Below are positions 40,531 through 52,194 of a DNA stretch of 64,000 bases, piece by piece (positions within the stretch are counted from its first letter, which is position 1; each line of letters opens with the position of its first letter). The notes beneath the pieces were generated by a model, which saw nothing but the letters and a program-made list of their open reading frames with translations, was not told the origin of the DNA and did no database searches. Source of the stretch: Azospirillum tabaci (GTDB lineage: Bacteria > Pseudomonadota > Alphaproteobacteria > Azospirillales > Azospirillaceae); the NCBI RefSeq assembly GCF_014596085.1, contig NZ_JACCJY010000031.1:1-64000 (forward strand), given 5' to 3'. Made by a program: the position numbers and the translations under genes.

Positions 40531-41118
40531 TCAGTTGGTGTCTTCGGGGTAGGGAGGCGAGGTGCGCCAGGAGAACAGCGTCATTGCCCGGTAGCTCTGC
40601 TCCCCCGACAGGCCGTAGGCCGGCTCCGTCGAGGCGACCAGGGCGCCGCTCCGGTTGTCGTAGGCAAAGGCGGAGAATTTCGCGACCGCCTGGTTCTCGG
40701 TGGAGCTGTAGACCGATGCCTCCGGCAGGGTGATCGTGCCGGGCAGGGTGATGGGGGGAATGCCCAGCACCGTCTTGCTCTGGTTCACCGACAGGGCGCC
40801 CAGCCGGATCTCGATGATCGTGTCGGCGGCGGCCCGGTCGGGGACGAGGCGGATGCCCTGGCGCAGCAGCGATTCCTTGATCGCGCTGGCGGCGTATTTG
40901 GCGTCGGTGCCGTCGAAATTGCCGGTGTCCAGAAAGGCGCGCTTGTCCGCCGGCAGATCCAGCCGCAGGCGGTTGGCGGCGTTGTCGGCGGCGCTGGAGA
41001 TCAGGAGCTGTTCGGTGGCGGTCCGGGACGGAAGGCTTTCCTTCACATCGGTGCATCCGGCGGCCAGGGCCGCGGTGGCCGCCAGCGCTGCAAGGATCAT
41101 CGGTCTGTTGCGGGGCAT
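40531..41118 (-). CDS. Predicted lipoprotein of unknown function
   Basis: A 195-residue exported protein. The N-terminus MPRNRPMILAALAATAALAAGC is a lipoprotein signal with the lipobox LAAGC, so the cysteine at 22 would be acylated. The mature part has TATEQLLISSAADNAANRL and KESLLRQGIRLV segments; no enzyme motif is seen. GAGGACCCGA precedes ATG 41118. It follows the fru terminator and so is probably transcribed on its own. Confidence 0.75.
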   Translation of the reverse strand: MPRNRPMILAALAATAALAAGCTDVKESLPSRTATEQLLISSAADNAANRLRLDLPADKRAFLDTGNFDGTDAKYAASAIKESLLRQGIRLVPDRAAADTIIEIRLGALSVNQSKTVLGIPPITLPGTITLPEASVYSSTENQAVAKFSAFAYDNRSGALVASTEPAYGLSGEQSYRAMTLFSWRTSPPYPEDTN

Positions 41119-41218
41119 TCGGGTCCTCGTGCTTTTCCCCTCCGGCTTCTCAGGTTCGCCCGGTCTGGGCAAGGGAGAGATTTGGGACCGGCCCCGCACA
41201 CCGCAGAACACACTGGGC

Positions 41219-41251
41219 AAAAAAAAGCCACGCACGGAAACCGCACGTGGC
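41219..41251 (-). terminator. Rho-independent terminator after fruA
   Basis: On the minus strand an 11-bp stem (GCCACGTGCGG with CCGTGCGTGGC, two wobble pairs, TTT loop; 41251 to 41227) is followed directly by eight T residues (41226-41219). It ends the fruBKA transcript before the lipoprotein gene. Confidence 0.9.
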
Positions 41252-41340
41252 CTGAGTCTAGGGAGGAAACGCCCTATAGAGCGTGCTGCCGAGGCAGCAA
41301 AAGAAAGATAGGGGGGAGGAAGCGTTCTGTCCAGGGGTTA

Positions 41341-41354
41341 TGTAAACGTTTTCA
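41341..41354. promoter_or_regulatory. FruR/Cra-like operator downstream of fruA
   Basis: TGTAAACGTTTTCA; its reverse complement TGAAAACGTTTACA differs by one base from the operator upstream of fruB (46724-46737). It lies 25 bases past the fruA stop and before the terminator, an unusual position. Confidence 0.55.
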
Positions 41355-41379
41355 TCTCAACGATGCTTTCGCAGCGCTG

Positions 41380-43122
41380 TTACGCCGTCACCACGGTACT
41401 GACCGGACGCTTCAGGAAGCGCAGCGCGACCGCCGTGGTGACCGTCCCGGCGACCAGGGCGACGACGTAGCCCGCCAGATGGGTGACGGCGTTGGGAATG
41501 GGCAACACGAAGATGCCGCCGTGCGGAACCTTCAGCTCCGCCCCGATGCCCATGGAAATGGCGCCGGTCAGCGCCGCGCCGAGGACCAGCGCCGGGATGA
41601 CGCGCAGCGGGTCGCGGGCGGCGAAGGGAATGGCGCCCTCGGTGATGAAGGCGATGCCCAGGATGCCCGCGGCGTTGCCGGCCTCCCGCTCCTCCCTGGT
41701 GAAGCGGTCGGCGAACAGCTTGGTGGCGAGGGCGAGGCCGAGCGGCGGCACCATGCCGGCGGCCATGGCGGCGGCCATCGGGGTGTAGACCTGGGATGCG
41801 ATCAGGCCGGTGGAGAAGGCGTAGGCGGCCTTGTTGACCGGCCCGCCCATGTCGAAGGCCATCATCGCGCCGATCAGCAGGCCGAGCAGGATCGCGCTGC
41901 TGCCCTGCATGCCCTTCAGCCAGGCGCTCAGCGTCGCCAGGGCCTCCGCCACCGGGGCGCCGACCACATAGATCATGGCGAGGCCGGTGACCAGCGAGCC
42001 GAGCAGCGGCAGGATCAGCACCGGCTTCAGTCCCTCCAGATTCTTGTGCAGCCGGATGTTGCGGTTGAGGAAGCTGGTGGCGTAGCCGGCGATGAAGCCC
42101 GCGACGATGCCGCCGAGGAAGCCGGCGCCGAGATTGGCGGCGAGGATGCCGCCCACCATGCCCGGCGTGATGCCCGGACGGTCGGCGATGGAGAAGGCGA
42201 TGTAGCCGGCCAGCGCCGGAACCATCAGCGCGAAGGCGCCCTTGGCCCCGATCTGGAACAGCGCGTTGCCCAGCGTGCCCTGCTGGCTGTCCTCGAACAC
42301 GTAGATGCCGCCGAGCGCGAAGGCGATGGCGATCAGCAGGCCGCCGGTCACCACGAAGGGCAGCATGAAGGACACGCCGGTCATCAGATGCTTGTAGGGG
42401 CCGCTGCGCTGCGCCGCCGCGTGCTCCGCCTTGGCGGCCTTGCCCGCCGCCACGCTGTCGGCCAGCGCCGGGGCGCCGCCGTGGGGCTGCGCCTCGGCCA
42501 GGGCGCGTTCGACAAGGGCGCGGCCGTCGTTGATGGCGGGCTTGGTGCCGCTCTTGAAGACGCGCTTTCCGGCGAAGCGGGCGAGGTCCACCTGCGTGTC
42601 GGCGGCGATCAGCACCACGTCGGCCTCGCGGATCTCCTGCTCCGTCAGCGTGTCGCGCGCGCCGACCGAGCCCTGGGTCTCGACCCGAACGGCGTGGCCC
42701 AGCGCCTGGGCGGCCTGCTGGATGCCCTCCGCCGCCATGAAGGTGTGGGCGATTCCGGTGGGGCAGGAGGTGATGGCGACGATCTTCTTCGTGCCCGTTT
42801 GCGCCGGAGCTTGGGCCGGGGCGGTCGCCAACGCCTGTTCCAGCACGGCCCGCGCGTCGCGCAGCACGGCGTCGAGCGCCGCGGCGCTGCGCTTCAGCCC
42901 GGCGAAGCGCTCCTCGCCCAGATCGCCGGAGCCGACGAGAATGACCCCCTGCGCGCCCTGCGCCGCCCCGGTGGGCAGCGTGTTGCGGACGCCGAGGCTG
43001 GAGCGCACCTCCACCTGAATGGTGTGGCCGAGCGCCGCCGCGGCCTTGCGCAGCGCTTCGGCGGCCAGGACGGCCTGGGTGCTGAGATCGCCCGCCGCGA
43101 TCACGGCCAGCATGTTCGCCAT
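41380..43122 (-). CDS. fruA: Fructose PTS permease, IIB-IIB-IIC
   Basis: A 580-residue fructose-specific PTS membrane protein that imports fructose and phosphorylates it to fructose 1-phosphate. Residues 1-95 are a IIB-like domain lacking the catalytic cysteine, about 112-210 a second IIB domain with the phosphocysteine C120 in ITSCPTGIAHTFMAAEG, and about 245-580 the IIC membrane domain (MTGVSFMLPFVVTGGLLIAIAFALGG, FDMGGPVNKAAYAF). GGGAGG lies just before ATG 43122. Last gene of fruBKA. Confidence 0.94.
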   Translation of the reverse strand: MANMLAVIAAGDLSTQAVLAAEALRKAAAALGHTIQVEVRSSLGVRNTLPTGAAQGAQGVILVGSGDLGEERFAGLKRSAAALDAVLRDARAVLEQALATAPAQAPAQTGTKKIVAITSCPTGIAHTFMAAEGIQQAAQALGHAVRVETQGSVGARDTLTEQEIREADVVLIAADTQVDLARFAGKRVFKSGTKPAINDGRALVERALAEAQPHGGAPALADSVAAGKAAKAEHAAAQRSGPYKHLMTGVSFMLPFVVTGGLLIAIAFALGGIYVFEDSQQGTLGNALFQIGAKGAFALMVPALAGYIAFSIADRPGITPGMVGGILAANLGAGFLGGIVAGFIAGYATSFLNRNIRLHKNLEGLKPVLILPLLGSLVTGLAMIYVVGAPVAEALATLSAWLKGMQGSSAILLGLLIGAMMAFDMGGPVNKAAYAFSTGLIASQVYTPMAAAMAAGMVPPLGLALATKLFADRFTREEREAGNAAGILGIAFITEGAIPFAARDPLRVIPALVLGAALTGAISMGIGAELKVPHGGIFVLPIPNAVTHLAGYVVALVAGTVTTAVALRFLKRPVSTVVTA

Positions 43123-43157
43123 GGTTTCCTCCCGAGCGGTCGCCCGCTCCCCGTTCA

Positions 43158-44116
43158 TTAAAGCGTTGAGAGTTCGACCTGTCCGGCCAGCGCGCGAACC
43201 GCGTCCGCCCCCGGCAGGTTGGGTCCGAAGCAGCCGAGCTTCGCCGTGGCGAAGGCCACGGACAGGCGGGCGATGCCCTCCAGCGGCGCGTCCGCGCCGA
43301 AGGCGGCGATCAGCCCCGCCACCATGGCGTCACCGGCCCCCACCGTGCTCAGCGCGTTGACCGCCGGCAGGCGGGCGTGCAGCGCCGGGCCGTCGGCCAC
43401 GAACAGCGCGCCGTCCGCCCCCAGCGAGACCACCACGACCGCCACGCCGTTCCGGTGCAGGCCGCGCGCCGCCTCCAGAAGGTCGGCGGTGGCGGGCAGG
43501 GGCGCGCCGGCCCAGGCTTCCAGCTCGTGCCGGTTCGGCTTGATGCAGAAGGGCAGGTCCGGGGCGGCCAGCGCCGCCGCCAGCGGCGGGCCGCTGCTGT
43601 CCAGAACCACGCGGGCGCCCTGGGCGCGCAGGTCCGCCGTCAGCGTCGCGTAGCTGTCCGCCGGCAGCCCGTCCGGCAGGCTTCCCGCCAGCAGGACCGG
43701 CGTGCCCGGCAGGACCAGCTCCCGCAGGGTGCGGCGCACGCGGTCGAGCGCGTCAGTGTCGGCGGTCAGGCCGGGCAGGTTGAGGTCGGTGGTGTCGGCG
43801 GCGGCAAGGTCGGCGATCTTGACGTTGACGCGCGTCTCGCCGGGCAGCCGGACGAATCGGTCGGCGATGCCCTTGGCGGCGAACAGCGCCTCGAAGGCCG
43901 CGGCGTTGCCGCTGCCCAGCAGGCCGGTGGCGACCACCGGCGTGCCCCAGTCGGCGAGACAGCTCGCCACGTTCACGCCCTTGCCCCCGGCGTTGCGCCG
44001 CACGGCGCTTGCCCGGTGCACATGGCCGGGGCGCAGCGCCTCCACCGTGATGGTCTGGTCGATGGCCGGGTTCAGCGTGACGGTGACGACGGGCCGGATG
44101 TCCTCTTCGAGCGTGC

Positions 44117-44120
<4 letters not shown>
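43158..44120 (-). CDS. fruK: 1-phosphofructokinase
   Basis: A 320-residue PfkB-family kinase converting fructose 1-phosphate and ATP to fructose 1,6-bisphosphate. The N-terminal VTVTLNPAIDQTITV, RNAGGKGVNVASCLADWG and the C-terminal STVGAGDAMVAGLIAAFG (GAGD anion hole and catalytic aspartate) define it. GAGGCGAGG precedes ATG 44120, which overlaps the fruB stop by four bases. Confidence 0.94.
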
Positions 44121-46654
<2,534 letters not shown>

Positions 46655-46723
46655 GGCGGGTCCGTCTCCTCCGTTCGGTTTGGCGCCGGGCGTTCTTGAG
46701 TGTCGTCCTTGCAGCGCTGTTAT

Positions 46724-46737
46724 TGAAAACGATTACA
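46724..46737. promoter_or_regulatory. FruR/Cra-like operator upstream of fruB
   Basis: TGAAAACGATTACA matches the LacI-family FruR/Cra pattern (TGAAACG-TTCA half sites around CG) and lies in the fruB-fruR intergenic region, 70 bases before fruB. Confidence 0.75.
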
Positions 46738-46825
46738 TCAGGCTCTGTCAACGGAGTTTGCATTGAATCCGCGGACTCCTTCGGGCACACTGTGCCGTAT
46801 GGGGCGGCGGAATGGCCCTAAGGGA

Positions 46826-46839
46826 TGGAAACGATTTCA
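46826..46839. promoter_or_regulatory. FruR/Cra-like operator near fruR
   Basis: TGGAAACGATTTCA, 12 of 14 bases like the fruB operator, 37 bases before the proposed fruR start. Fits autoregulation and repression of the divergent fru operon from two sites about 100 bases apart, which could allow looping. Confidence 0.7.
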
Positions 46840-46875
46840 AAAACAGTTTCAAGCCGGATCGGTGGCCGCATCATC

Positions 46876-47907
46876 ATGAGCGACAGCGTCAAAGCCATCA
46901 GCATCAAGGCCATCGGTATTAAGGATGTCGCCCGCGAGGCCGGGGTCTCGGTTGCCACGGTGTCGCGGGTGCTGAGCAACGGCCCGGTCAGCGACGCGCT
47001 GCGCGCGCGGGTGGAGGACGCGGTGCGGGCTACCGGCTACCGCCCGAACCTGTCGGCGCGGCGGCTGCGCTCGCAGCATTCCCAGACCATCGGGCTGATC
47101 GTCTCGGACATCCGCAACCCCTTCTTCACCGCGGTCAGCCGCGCGGTGGAGGACGCCGCCTTCCAGGCCGGCATGCGGGTGATCCTATGCAACACAGACG
47201 AGAACCCGGAGCGGGAGGCCATGTACCTGCGGCTGATGCAGGAGGAGCGGGTGACCGGCCTGATCTTCGCGCCGACCCGCGCGACGCTGGCCCAGCTCGA
47301 CCGGGCCGATCTGGATTTTCCCGTCGTGCTGATCGACCGCAGCGCGCCCGCCGGGCGCTTCGATTCGGTGGTGCTCGACAACCCGCAGGCCGCCGCCCTG
47401 CTGGTCGATCACCTGCACGCCCAGGGCTACCGCCGCATCGCCGGCCTGTTCGGCAACACCAGCACCACGGCGGTGGAGCGCCACGCCGGCTATCAGGCGG
47501 CGCTGGCCGCCCATGGTCTGCACGCGGAGGCGCGCTTCGTCCCGCCGACCGCCGAGGCGGCGGAGGCGGAGATCGCCCGCTGGCTGGCGGAGGCTCGGCG
47601 CTCCGGCGCCATGCCGGACGCGGTGATGGTCAGCAACAGCCTGCTGCTGATGGGGGTGGTGAAGGCCACGCGGACGCTGGGGCTGGCGATTCCCGGCGAT
47701 CTGGCGGTCGCGGGTTTCGACAACGAGCCCTGGACGGAGCTGGTCGGCCCCGGTCTGACGGTGATCGAACAGCCGGTCCACGAGATCGGGCGGGCGGCCA
47801 TGACGCTGCTGTTCGAGCGGCTCGACGACCCGGAGCGGGCGACGCGCAAGGTGGTGCTGTCGGGGACCTGCGTGGCGCGGGGATCGACGGGTGGGGTGAG
47901 TGGTTGA
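46876..47907 (+). CDS. fruR: LacI-family fructose repressor
   Basis: A 343-residue LacI/GalR regulator: helix-turn-helix at about 15-60 (IKDVAREAGVSVATVSRVLSN) with the YRPNLSARRLR hinge, then a periplasmic-binding-protein-like sensor (TIGLIVSDIRNPFF, PGDLAVAGFDNEPW). Position divergent from fruBKA and the nearby FruR/Cra-type sites identify the regulon; the effector is probably fructose 1-phosphate. A longer frame begins at 46825 inside the operator, so I take ATG 46876. Confidence 0.88.
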   Translation: MSDSVKAISIKAIGIKDVAREAGVSVATVSRVLSNGPVSDALRARVEDAVRATGYRPNLSARRLRSQHSQTIGLIVSDIRNPFFTAVSRAVEDAAFQAGMRVILCNTDENPEREAMYLRLMQEERVTGLIFAPTRATLAQLDRADLDFPVVLIDRSAPAGRFDSVVLDNPQAAALLVDHLHAQGYRRIAGLFGNTSTTAVERHAGYQAALAAHGLHAEARFVPPTAEAAEAEIARWLAEARRSGAMPDAVMVSNSLLLMGVVKATRTLGLAIPGDLAVAGFDNEPWTELVGPGLTVIEQPVHEIGRAAMTLLFERLDDPERATRKVVLSGTCVARGSTGGVSG

Positions 47908-47910
47908 ATT

Positions 47911-47997
47911 GGGGCCCCCCTCCCGACCTCCCCCCGCTTCGCAGGGGGAGGAGAAAAAGCCCTCCCCTGCGAAGCGGGGGAGGGTTGGGTGGGGGCT
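47911..47997. repeat. Long inverted intergenic repeat, copy C
   Basis: Relative of the element at 5195, with arms rich in CCTCCCCC/GGGGGAGG around GCTTCGCAGGGG. It lies between the convergent fruR and tetR genes and could serve both as a terminator. Slightly more diverged than the other copies. Confidence 0.75.
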
Positions 47998-48024
47998 CGA
48001 TGAAACCACTTACCCCGACCGTTA

Positions 48025-48801
48025 TTACCCCCGCTTCCTCTTCCCCGGCGCCCGCGCCAGTTCCGGCACCGGGGCCAGCATGCCGGCGCTGACGAAGCTG
48101 CTGATTTCCGTGATGATCTCGTCCGGGTCGCCGGGGTTGCAGATGCCCGGCGCCAGCTCCTCCAGCCGGTGGGTGTCGGAGAAGGCGTAGAGATAGGCGC
48201 CGATCATCAGCGTCATCCGCCAGTAGACATCCCGCTCCGACAAATGCGGCAGCGCCTCCTTCAGCGCGGCGGCGAAGATGCGGGTCGAGGCGTCGTAGGC
48301 CTCGTTGCGCAGCTTGTAGGAGATTTCCGGCGGCTCGGTGTGCAGCCGAGCCTGGAGCCGCATGAAGGTGCGGCCCCCCTCCGTCTCGCGCATGGCGAGC
48401 GCCGGCATCAGGAAGGCGTAGACGATGTCGCGCACCGCCGGCGGCGTGGCCCCGCGGCGCAGCGCCTCCAGCCGCTCCATGCGCTCGTCGGCGATCTTCC
48501 GGCCGCGGCGCAGGAAGACCTCCTCGAACAGCCCGTGCTTCGATCCGAAATAATAGCTGATGAGGGCCTGGGTCACCTCGGCCCGGTCGGCGACGTTGCG
48601 CAGGCTGGTGCCGGCGTAGCCGAGGTTGGCGAACTCCAGCTCCGCCGCATCCAGGATCTGGTCACGCACGTTGCTGGTGCCCTCAGGACGGCCCGGGCCG
48701 GCGCGGCGGCCGCGCGGGGGGCGGCCCCGCGCGGTGCCGCTCTCCGGCACGGAGTCGGCAACGGGCGCGCTGTCCTGGACTTTGCTCATCGGTCGGCTCA
48801 T
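48025..48801 (-). CDS. TetR-family regulator of the nic cluster
   Basis: A 258-residue regulator with a basic, proline-rich N-terminal extension (about 1-42), a helix-turn-helix near 45-92 (ILDAAELEFANLGYAGTSLRNVADRAEVTQALISYYFGSKHGLFEEVF) split here by family convention, and a ligand domain. It lies at the end of the nic genes on the same strand, 79 bases past nicF. In Pseudomonas putida a TetR protein (NicS) controls the first nicotinate genes, so a comparable role with nicotinate or 6-hydroxynicotinate as ligand is plausible. Confidence 0.82.
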   Translation of the reverse strand: MSRPMSKVQDSAPVADSVPESGTARGRPPRGRRAGPGRPEGTSNVRDQILDAAELEFANLGYAGTSLRNVADRAEVTQALISYYFGSKHGLFEEVFLRRGRKIADERMERLEALRRGATPPAVRDIVYAFLMPALAMRETEGGRTFMRLQARLHTEPPEISYKLRNEAYDASTRIFAAALKEALPHLSERDVYWRMTLMIGAYLYAFSDTHRLEELAPGICNPGDPDEIITEISSFVSAGMLAPVPELARAPGKRKRG

Positions 48802-48880
48802 CTCACTCCCGGCGGCACGCTTCGGATGGAAAGTCTAACATGGTGCAACGCCCGATCCTCTTTTCAACCATAGCAGCGTC

Positions 48881-49495
48881 TCACAAGGCGAGAATGCGCT
48901 CCGCCGGAACCACGTCGCCGTATTTCTGGCCGATGTCGAACAGGTTGGCCTCGTGCGGCGCCAGGGCGCGGTCGCCCACGCAATCGGCCATGACGACCGG
49001 GCGGAAGCCGTGGCACATGGCGTCCACCACGCTGGCCCGCACGCAGCCGCTCGTCGTCGCTCCGGCGATCAAAAGAGTCTCGACGCCGCGCTGTGTCAAC
49101 CACGGCGCCAGCCCGGTCCCGAAAAAGGCCGAGGGAACCGTCTTGCGCACCACCAGCTCCCCCGGCACCGGGGTCAGCTCCGGCACGATGGCACTGATGG
49201 CGGCGTGTTCCGTCAGGGTCTGCATGCCCGGCACCTTGATGGAGAAGACGTTCCCGTCCGATCCGTCGTCGGCGTAGACGATCCGGCTGTGGGCGACTGC
49301 CCAGCCCATGGCGCGGGCCTTCTCCAGCACCTGAGCCGTGCGGGCGATGGCCGGCGCGATGTTGCCGCCGCCGAACACCGCCGGGTCGGCGAAGCCGTTG
49401 ACGAAATCGACGATCAGCAGACCGATCCGGCCCTGGATGCCCAGCGACCGGCCGAAGCCCTGCCGCTCGTAGACGGCCTGTTCCGAAACACTCAT
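48881..49495 (-). CDS. nicF: Maleamate amidohydrolase
   Basis: A 204-residue isochorismatase-fold amidase that converts maleamate to maleate and ammonia in nicotinate breakdown. The catalytic triad is visible: aspartate in LLIVDFVNGF, lysine in VVRKTVPSAFFG and cysteine in ATTSGCVRASVVDAM. The family also includes N-carbamoylsarcosine amidase; the nicX, nicD and nicE neighbours decide the name. The start overlaps the nicX stop by four bases. Confidence 0.87.
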   Translation of the reverse strand: MSVSEQAVYERQGFGRSLGIQGRIGLLIVDFVNGFADPAVFGGGNIAPAIARTAQVLEKARAMGWAVAHSRIVYADDGSDGNVFSIKVPGMQTLTEHAAISAIVPELTPVPGELVVRKTVPSAFFGTGLAPWLTQRGVETLLIAGATTSGCVRASVVDAMCHGFRPVVMADCVGDRALAPHEANLFDIGQKYGDVVPAERILAL

Positions 49496-50538
49496 GCCAG
49501 TTCCTTTCCGGCCAGCAGCTTGCCCTCGCGGACGACCGCGCGCCCGTCCAGGCTGACGGTGCAGTTCCGCATGGGGATGTCGATGTGGCAGGCGGTGGTG
49601 CGCGACCCGCCCGCCTCGTTGTTGGGGCCGAGCGAGAAGAGGAAGTTCCCGGCGAAGGCCCGCGCGTCCATGCCCAGCGTCTGCTCGCGGTCGTAGAGGC
49701 CGAGCGTCGACCAGCGCGCCCGCGTCTGCGTGCCCCAGCCGATGTGGGAGATGGCGTAGGCTTCCGGGTCGGCGAAGGCGTCCATGTAGTCGTTCAGCAG
49801 GTCGGCATCCAGCCCGCCGGTGATGGCGGTGACGTAGCCCTTCTCCACCGTCATCTCGATCTGGGACGTCAGATAGGACTTCATCGGCAGGAGGATGTCG
49901 CCCTTGTCGAGGACGATCCGTCCGCTCGCCTGCCCCTCGTTGGGGAAGGTGAAGCCGAAGCCGCTCGGCCAATGGTCCCAGCGCCCCGGCTCGTCGACGA
50001 AGCCGTATTCCTGCACCGTGGGGAACTCGCCGATGGGCAGGCGCAAGTCGGTGCCGGCGCGCGAGGTGACGTGCATCTCCTTCGCCGCCTTCAGCAGCGC
50101 CGTCGCCTCGCCCACGGTCACCTTGTCCTCCAGGCTGGGAAGCAAGCGGACGAGCACCTCCGGCGGTTCGACGGCGAGCAGGATCTTGGTGCCGCTCTCC
50201 AGGATCTCCATCTGCTCCGGCGAGAAGAGGAGGGTCATCAGGTCCAGCACCAGATCGCTTTCCTTCAGCGCGGCCATGGCGGCGCGGTTTCCGGTCAGCG
50301 GGGTGGTGCCGAGATAGGCGAGGCTGTCGCGGCTGTGGGCGTGCTCCGCGTTCACCGGCGGCAGGTCCAGCCGGTTGACCCGCGCCCCCAGGGTGGAGGC
50401 GGCGATCAGGGCGGTGCGCAGGGTCTGCGGGTGGGTGCCGTCGCTGGTCAGGACGGTGACCACCTCCTGCGGCTTCAGCTTCGACAGGGTCAGAACATGG
50501 GTCCAGGCGCGGACCATATCGGCGTCACTGACGGGCAT
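49492..50538 (-). CDS. nicX: 2,5-dihydroxypyridine 5,6-dioxygenase
   Basis: A 348-residue iron(II) dioxygenase that opens 2,5-dihydroxypyridine to N-formylmaleamate. It belongs to the aminopeptidase-T-like NicX fold; the C-terminal YAISHIGWGTQTRARW and HIDIPMRNCTVSLDGRAVV segments carry the histidines and acids expected for the metal site. The length equals that of Pseudomonas NicX within a few residues. AAGG lies about ten bases before ATG 50538. Confidence 0.88.
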   Translation of the reverse strand: MPVSDADMVRAWTHVLTLSKLKPQEVVTVLTSDGTHPQTLRTALIAASTLGARVNRLDLPPVNAEHAHSRDSLAYLGTTPLTGNRAAMAALKESDLVLDLMTLLFSPEQMEILESGTKILLAVEPPEVLVRLLPSLEDKVTVGEATALLKAAKEMHVTSRAGTDLRLPIGEFPTVQEYGFVDEPGRWDHWPSGFGFTFPNEGQASGRIVLDKGDILLPMKSYLTSQIEMTVEKGYVTAITGGLDADLLNDYMDAFADPEAYAISHIGWGTQTRARWSTLGLYDREQTLGMDARAFAGNFLFSLGPNNEAGGSRTTACHIDIPMRNCTVSLDGRAVVREGKLLAGKELA

Positions 50539-50565
50539 GATGCGTGTCCCTTTCCGGATGGGTGG

Positions 50566-51375
50566 TCAGACGGCGGTGCCGAGGAACGTGCCGAAGGCGC
50601 GGTAGAAGCCCTCCGCGTCGTCCCAGGGGATCATGTGGCCGGCCCCCTCGACGCGGGTGACGGCCAGCTCGGGCTGGAGTTCGCGAATCTCCGCCTCCTC
50701 CTCCGGCCGGATCACGTCGCCGCGCCCGGCGGCGATCAGCAGGGCCGGGCAGGGGATGCGCGGGAAGTCGGCGTGGATGTCGTCGGTCTGGAAGTCGTTG
50801 AAGGCGGTGACGATGGCCCGCTCGTCGCAGGTGTGCAGCCATTCGGCGCGCAGGCGGAGTTGCTCGTCCGTCCAGGTTGGGCAGAAGGGCCGCATGGCCT
50901 CCAGGTCCGCGCCCTCGCGCATGAGGCGGATGGAATCCACGTACCAGGGCAACTGCGCCGGGTAGGGACGGCGGCCCGGCCCGGAGACCGGCGGATCGAC
51001 CATGACCAGCCGCGCCGGGGCGGCGCCATGGCGGCTGACCGCGCGCAGGCCGATGCGCGCACCCATGGAGTGGCCGACCAGCGCGTAGTCGCGCAGGCCC
51101 AGCGCCTCGGCGAAGGCCGTCACGTCGGCGGCCATGGCGTCGAGCCCGTAATCGAGCGCGTCCGACGCCTCCGACAGGCCGCGCCCGCGCACGTCGAGCA
51201 CGTAGGTATCGAAGCTGCGCCCGAAGCGCTCCGCCACGAAGCCCCAGGTGACGGCGGGGCTGGTGATGCCCGGAACGATGACGACGGGACGTCCCTGGCC
51301 GCCGTAGCGCAGGTAATGCTGGCGGATGCCGTTGGCGCGGACGTTCGCGCCGTAGCGGTAGGTGCTGCTGGTCAT
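50566..51375 (-). CDS. nicD: N-formylmaleamate deformylase
   Basis: A 269-residue alpha/beta hydrolase that removes formate from N-formylmaleamate. The nucleophile is the serine in VGHSMGARIGL, the acid is in PARLVMVDPPVSGP and the histidine in VEGAGHMIPWDDAEGF. Start at ATG 51375 after a GGGGGTT site; the frame extends to 51666 only across nicE. Twelve bases follow nicE. Confidence 0.85.
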   Translation of the reverse strand: MTSSTYRYGANVRANGIRQHYLRYGGQGRPVVIVPGITSPAVTWGFVAERFGRSFDTYVLDVRGRGLSEASDALDYGLDAMAADVTAFAEALGLRDYALVGHSMGARIGLRAVSRHGAAPARLVMVDPPVSGPGRRPYPAQLPWYVDSIRLMREGADLEAMRPFCPTWTDEQLRLRAEWLHTCDERAIVTAFNDFQTDDIHADFPRIPCPALLIAAGRGDVIRPEEEAEIRELQPELAVTRVEGAGHMIPWDDAEGFYRAFGTFLGTAV

Positions 51376-51386
51376 GGCAACCCCCG

Positions 51387-52142
51387 TCAGTAGGCGCCGG
51401 AGAGCAGGGCGCCGGCCCCCGGAACGCGCGTCGGCAGGCCCAGCGCCTTCAGCTTGGCGTAGGTGGTGGCGACGGCGGCGCTCAGCACCGGCTTGCCGGT
51501 CATCGCCTCGACCTGCGCGATGGCGGGCAGCGACGGCATCTGGACGCAGGCCGACAGCACCACGGCGTCCACCCCGGCGGTGTCCATGCCCGCGACGATC
51601 GCCGGCAGGCGGGACGGGTCGTGGCGTCCGACCTCCAGATTGTCTGGGATTTCCAGGGCCCGCCAATCGGCCACCTGCACGCCCTCATGCTCGATGTAAT
51701 CGACGACGAGCTGCGCCAGCGGCTTCATGTAGGGGGCGACCAGGGCGATTTTCTTGGCGCCCAGAACATGCAGCCCGTCGACGAGCGCGCCCGCGCTGGT
51801 GATGACCGGGGCGGCCCCGCCGTTCTCCACGGTGCGCCCGTGCAACCGCTCCTGCGAGACGCGGTGGTAGCCCTTGCCCATGCTCATGATGGCGACGAGG
51901 CAGGCGTAGCCCAGCACGTCGACGCGGGCGTCCGACAGCTCCAGCGCGCAGCGGTCGGACTCGGCGTCCATGGCGGCGAGCTCCTCCTTCTTCACCGTCT
52001 TCATGCGCATGCGGCTGGAATGGAAGGTGAAGCGGGTGCCGTGCGCCAGCGCGTGGGCGGTCAGCATCGCCGGGATTTCCGTCTCCATGGTCGTGTTGGA
52101 GCTGGGGACAATCTGGCCGATGCGATAGGTCTTGTTGGTCAT
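51387..52142 (-). CDS. nicE: Maleate cis-trans isomerase
   Basis: A 251-residue Asp/Glu-racemase-superfamily enzyme turning maleate into fumarate. The two catalytic cysteines fit YACLVAIMSMG and LSACVQMPSLPAI; the N-terminal RIGQIVPSSNTTMETEIP is the maleate isomerase signature. AAGGA lies six bases before ATG 52142. Its product enters the TCA cycle, completing the local route. Confidence 0.9.
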   Translation of the reverse strand: MTNKTYRIGQIVPSSNTTMETEIPAMLTAHALAHGTRFTFHSSRMRMKTVKKEELAAMDAESDRCALELSDARVDVLGYACLVAIMSMGKGYHRVSQERLHGRTVENGGAAPVITSAGALVDGLHVLGAKKIALVAPYMKPLAQLVVDYIEHEGVQVADWRALEIPDNLEVGRHDPSRLPAIVAGMDTAGVDAVVLSACVQMPSLPAIAQVEAMTGKPVLSAAVATTYAKLKALGLPTRVPGAGALLSGAY

Positions 52143-52194
52143 GGTCGGTCCTTGGAGATGTCTTGCGGCGGGGCTGGCTTTCGTTGTTGCCCTG

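Noticed and set aside
40435..43161. Plus-strand frame of 908 codons opposite fruA
   Set aside because: Antisense shadow without domains; fruA has clear IIB and IIC motifs.
46825..46875. Longer FruR start at ATG 46825
   Set aside because: It would put the start codon inside the FruR-like operator and add residues before the usual LacI N-terminus.
48879..48896. GTCTCACAAGGCGAGAA resembling the IclR box
   Set aside because: It lies at the end of the nicF coding sequence, far from any sulfonate promoter, and matches only the outer bases.
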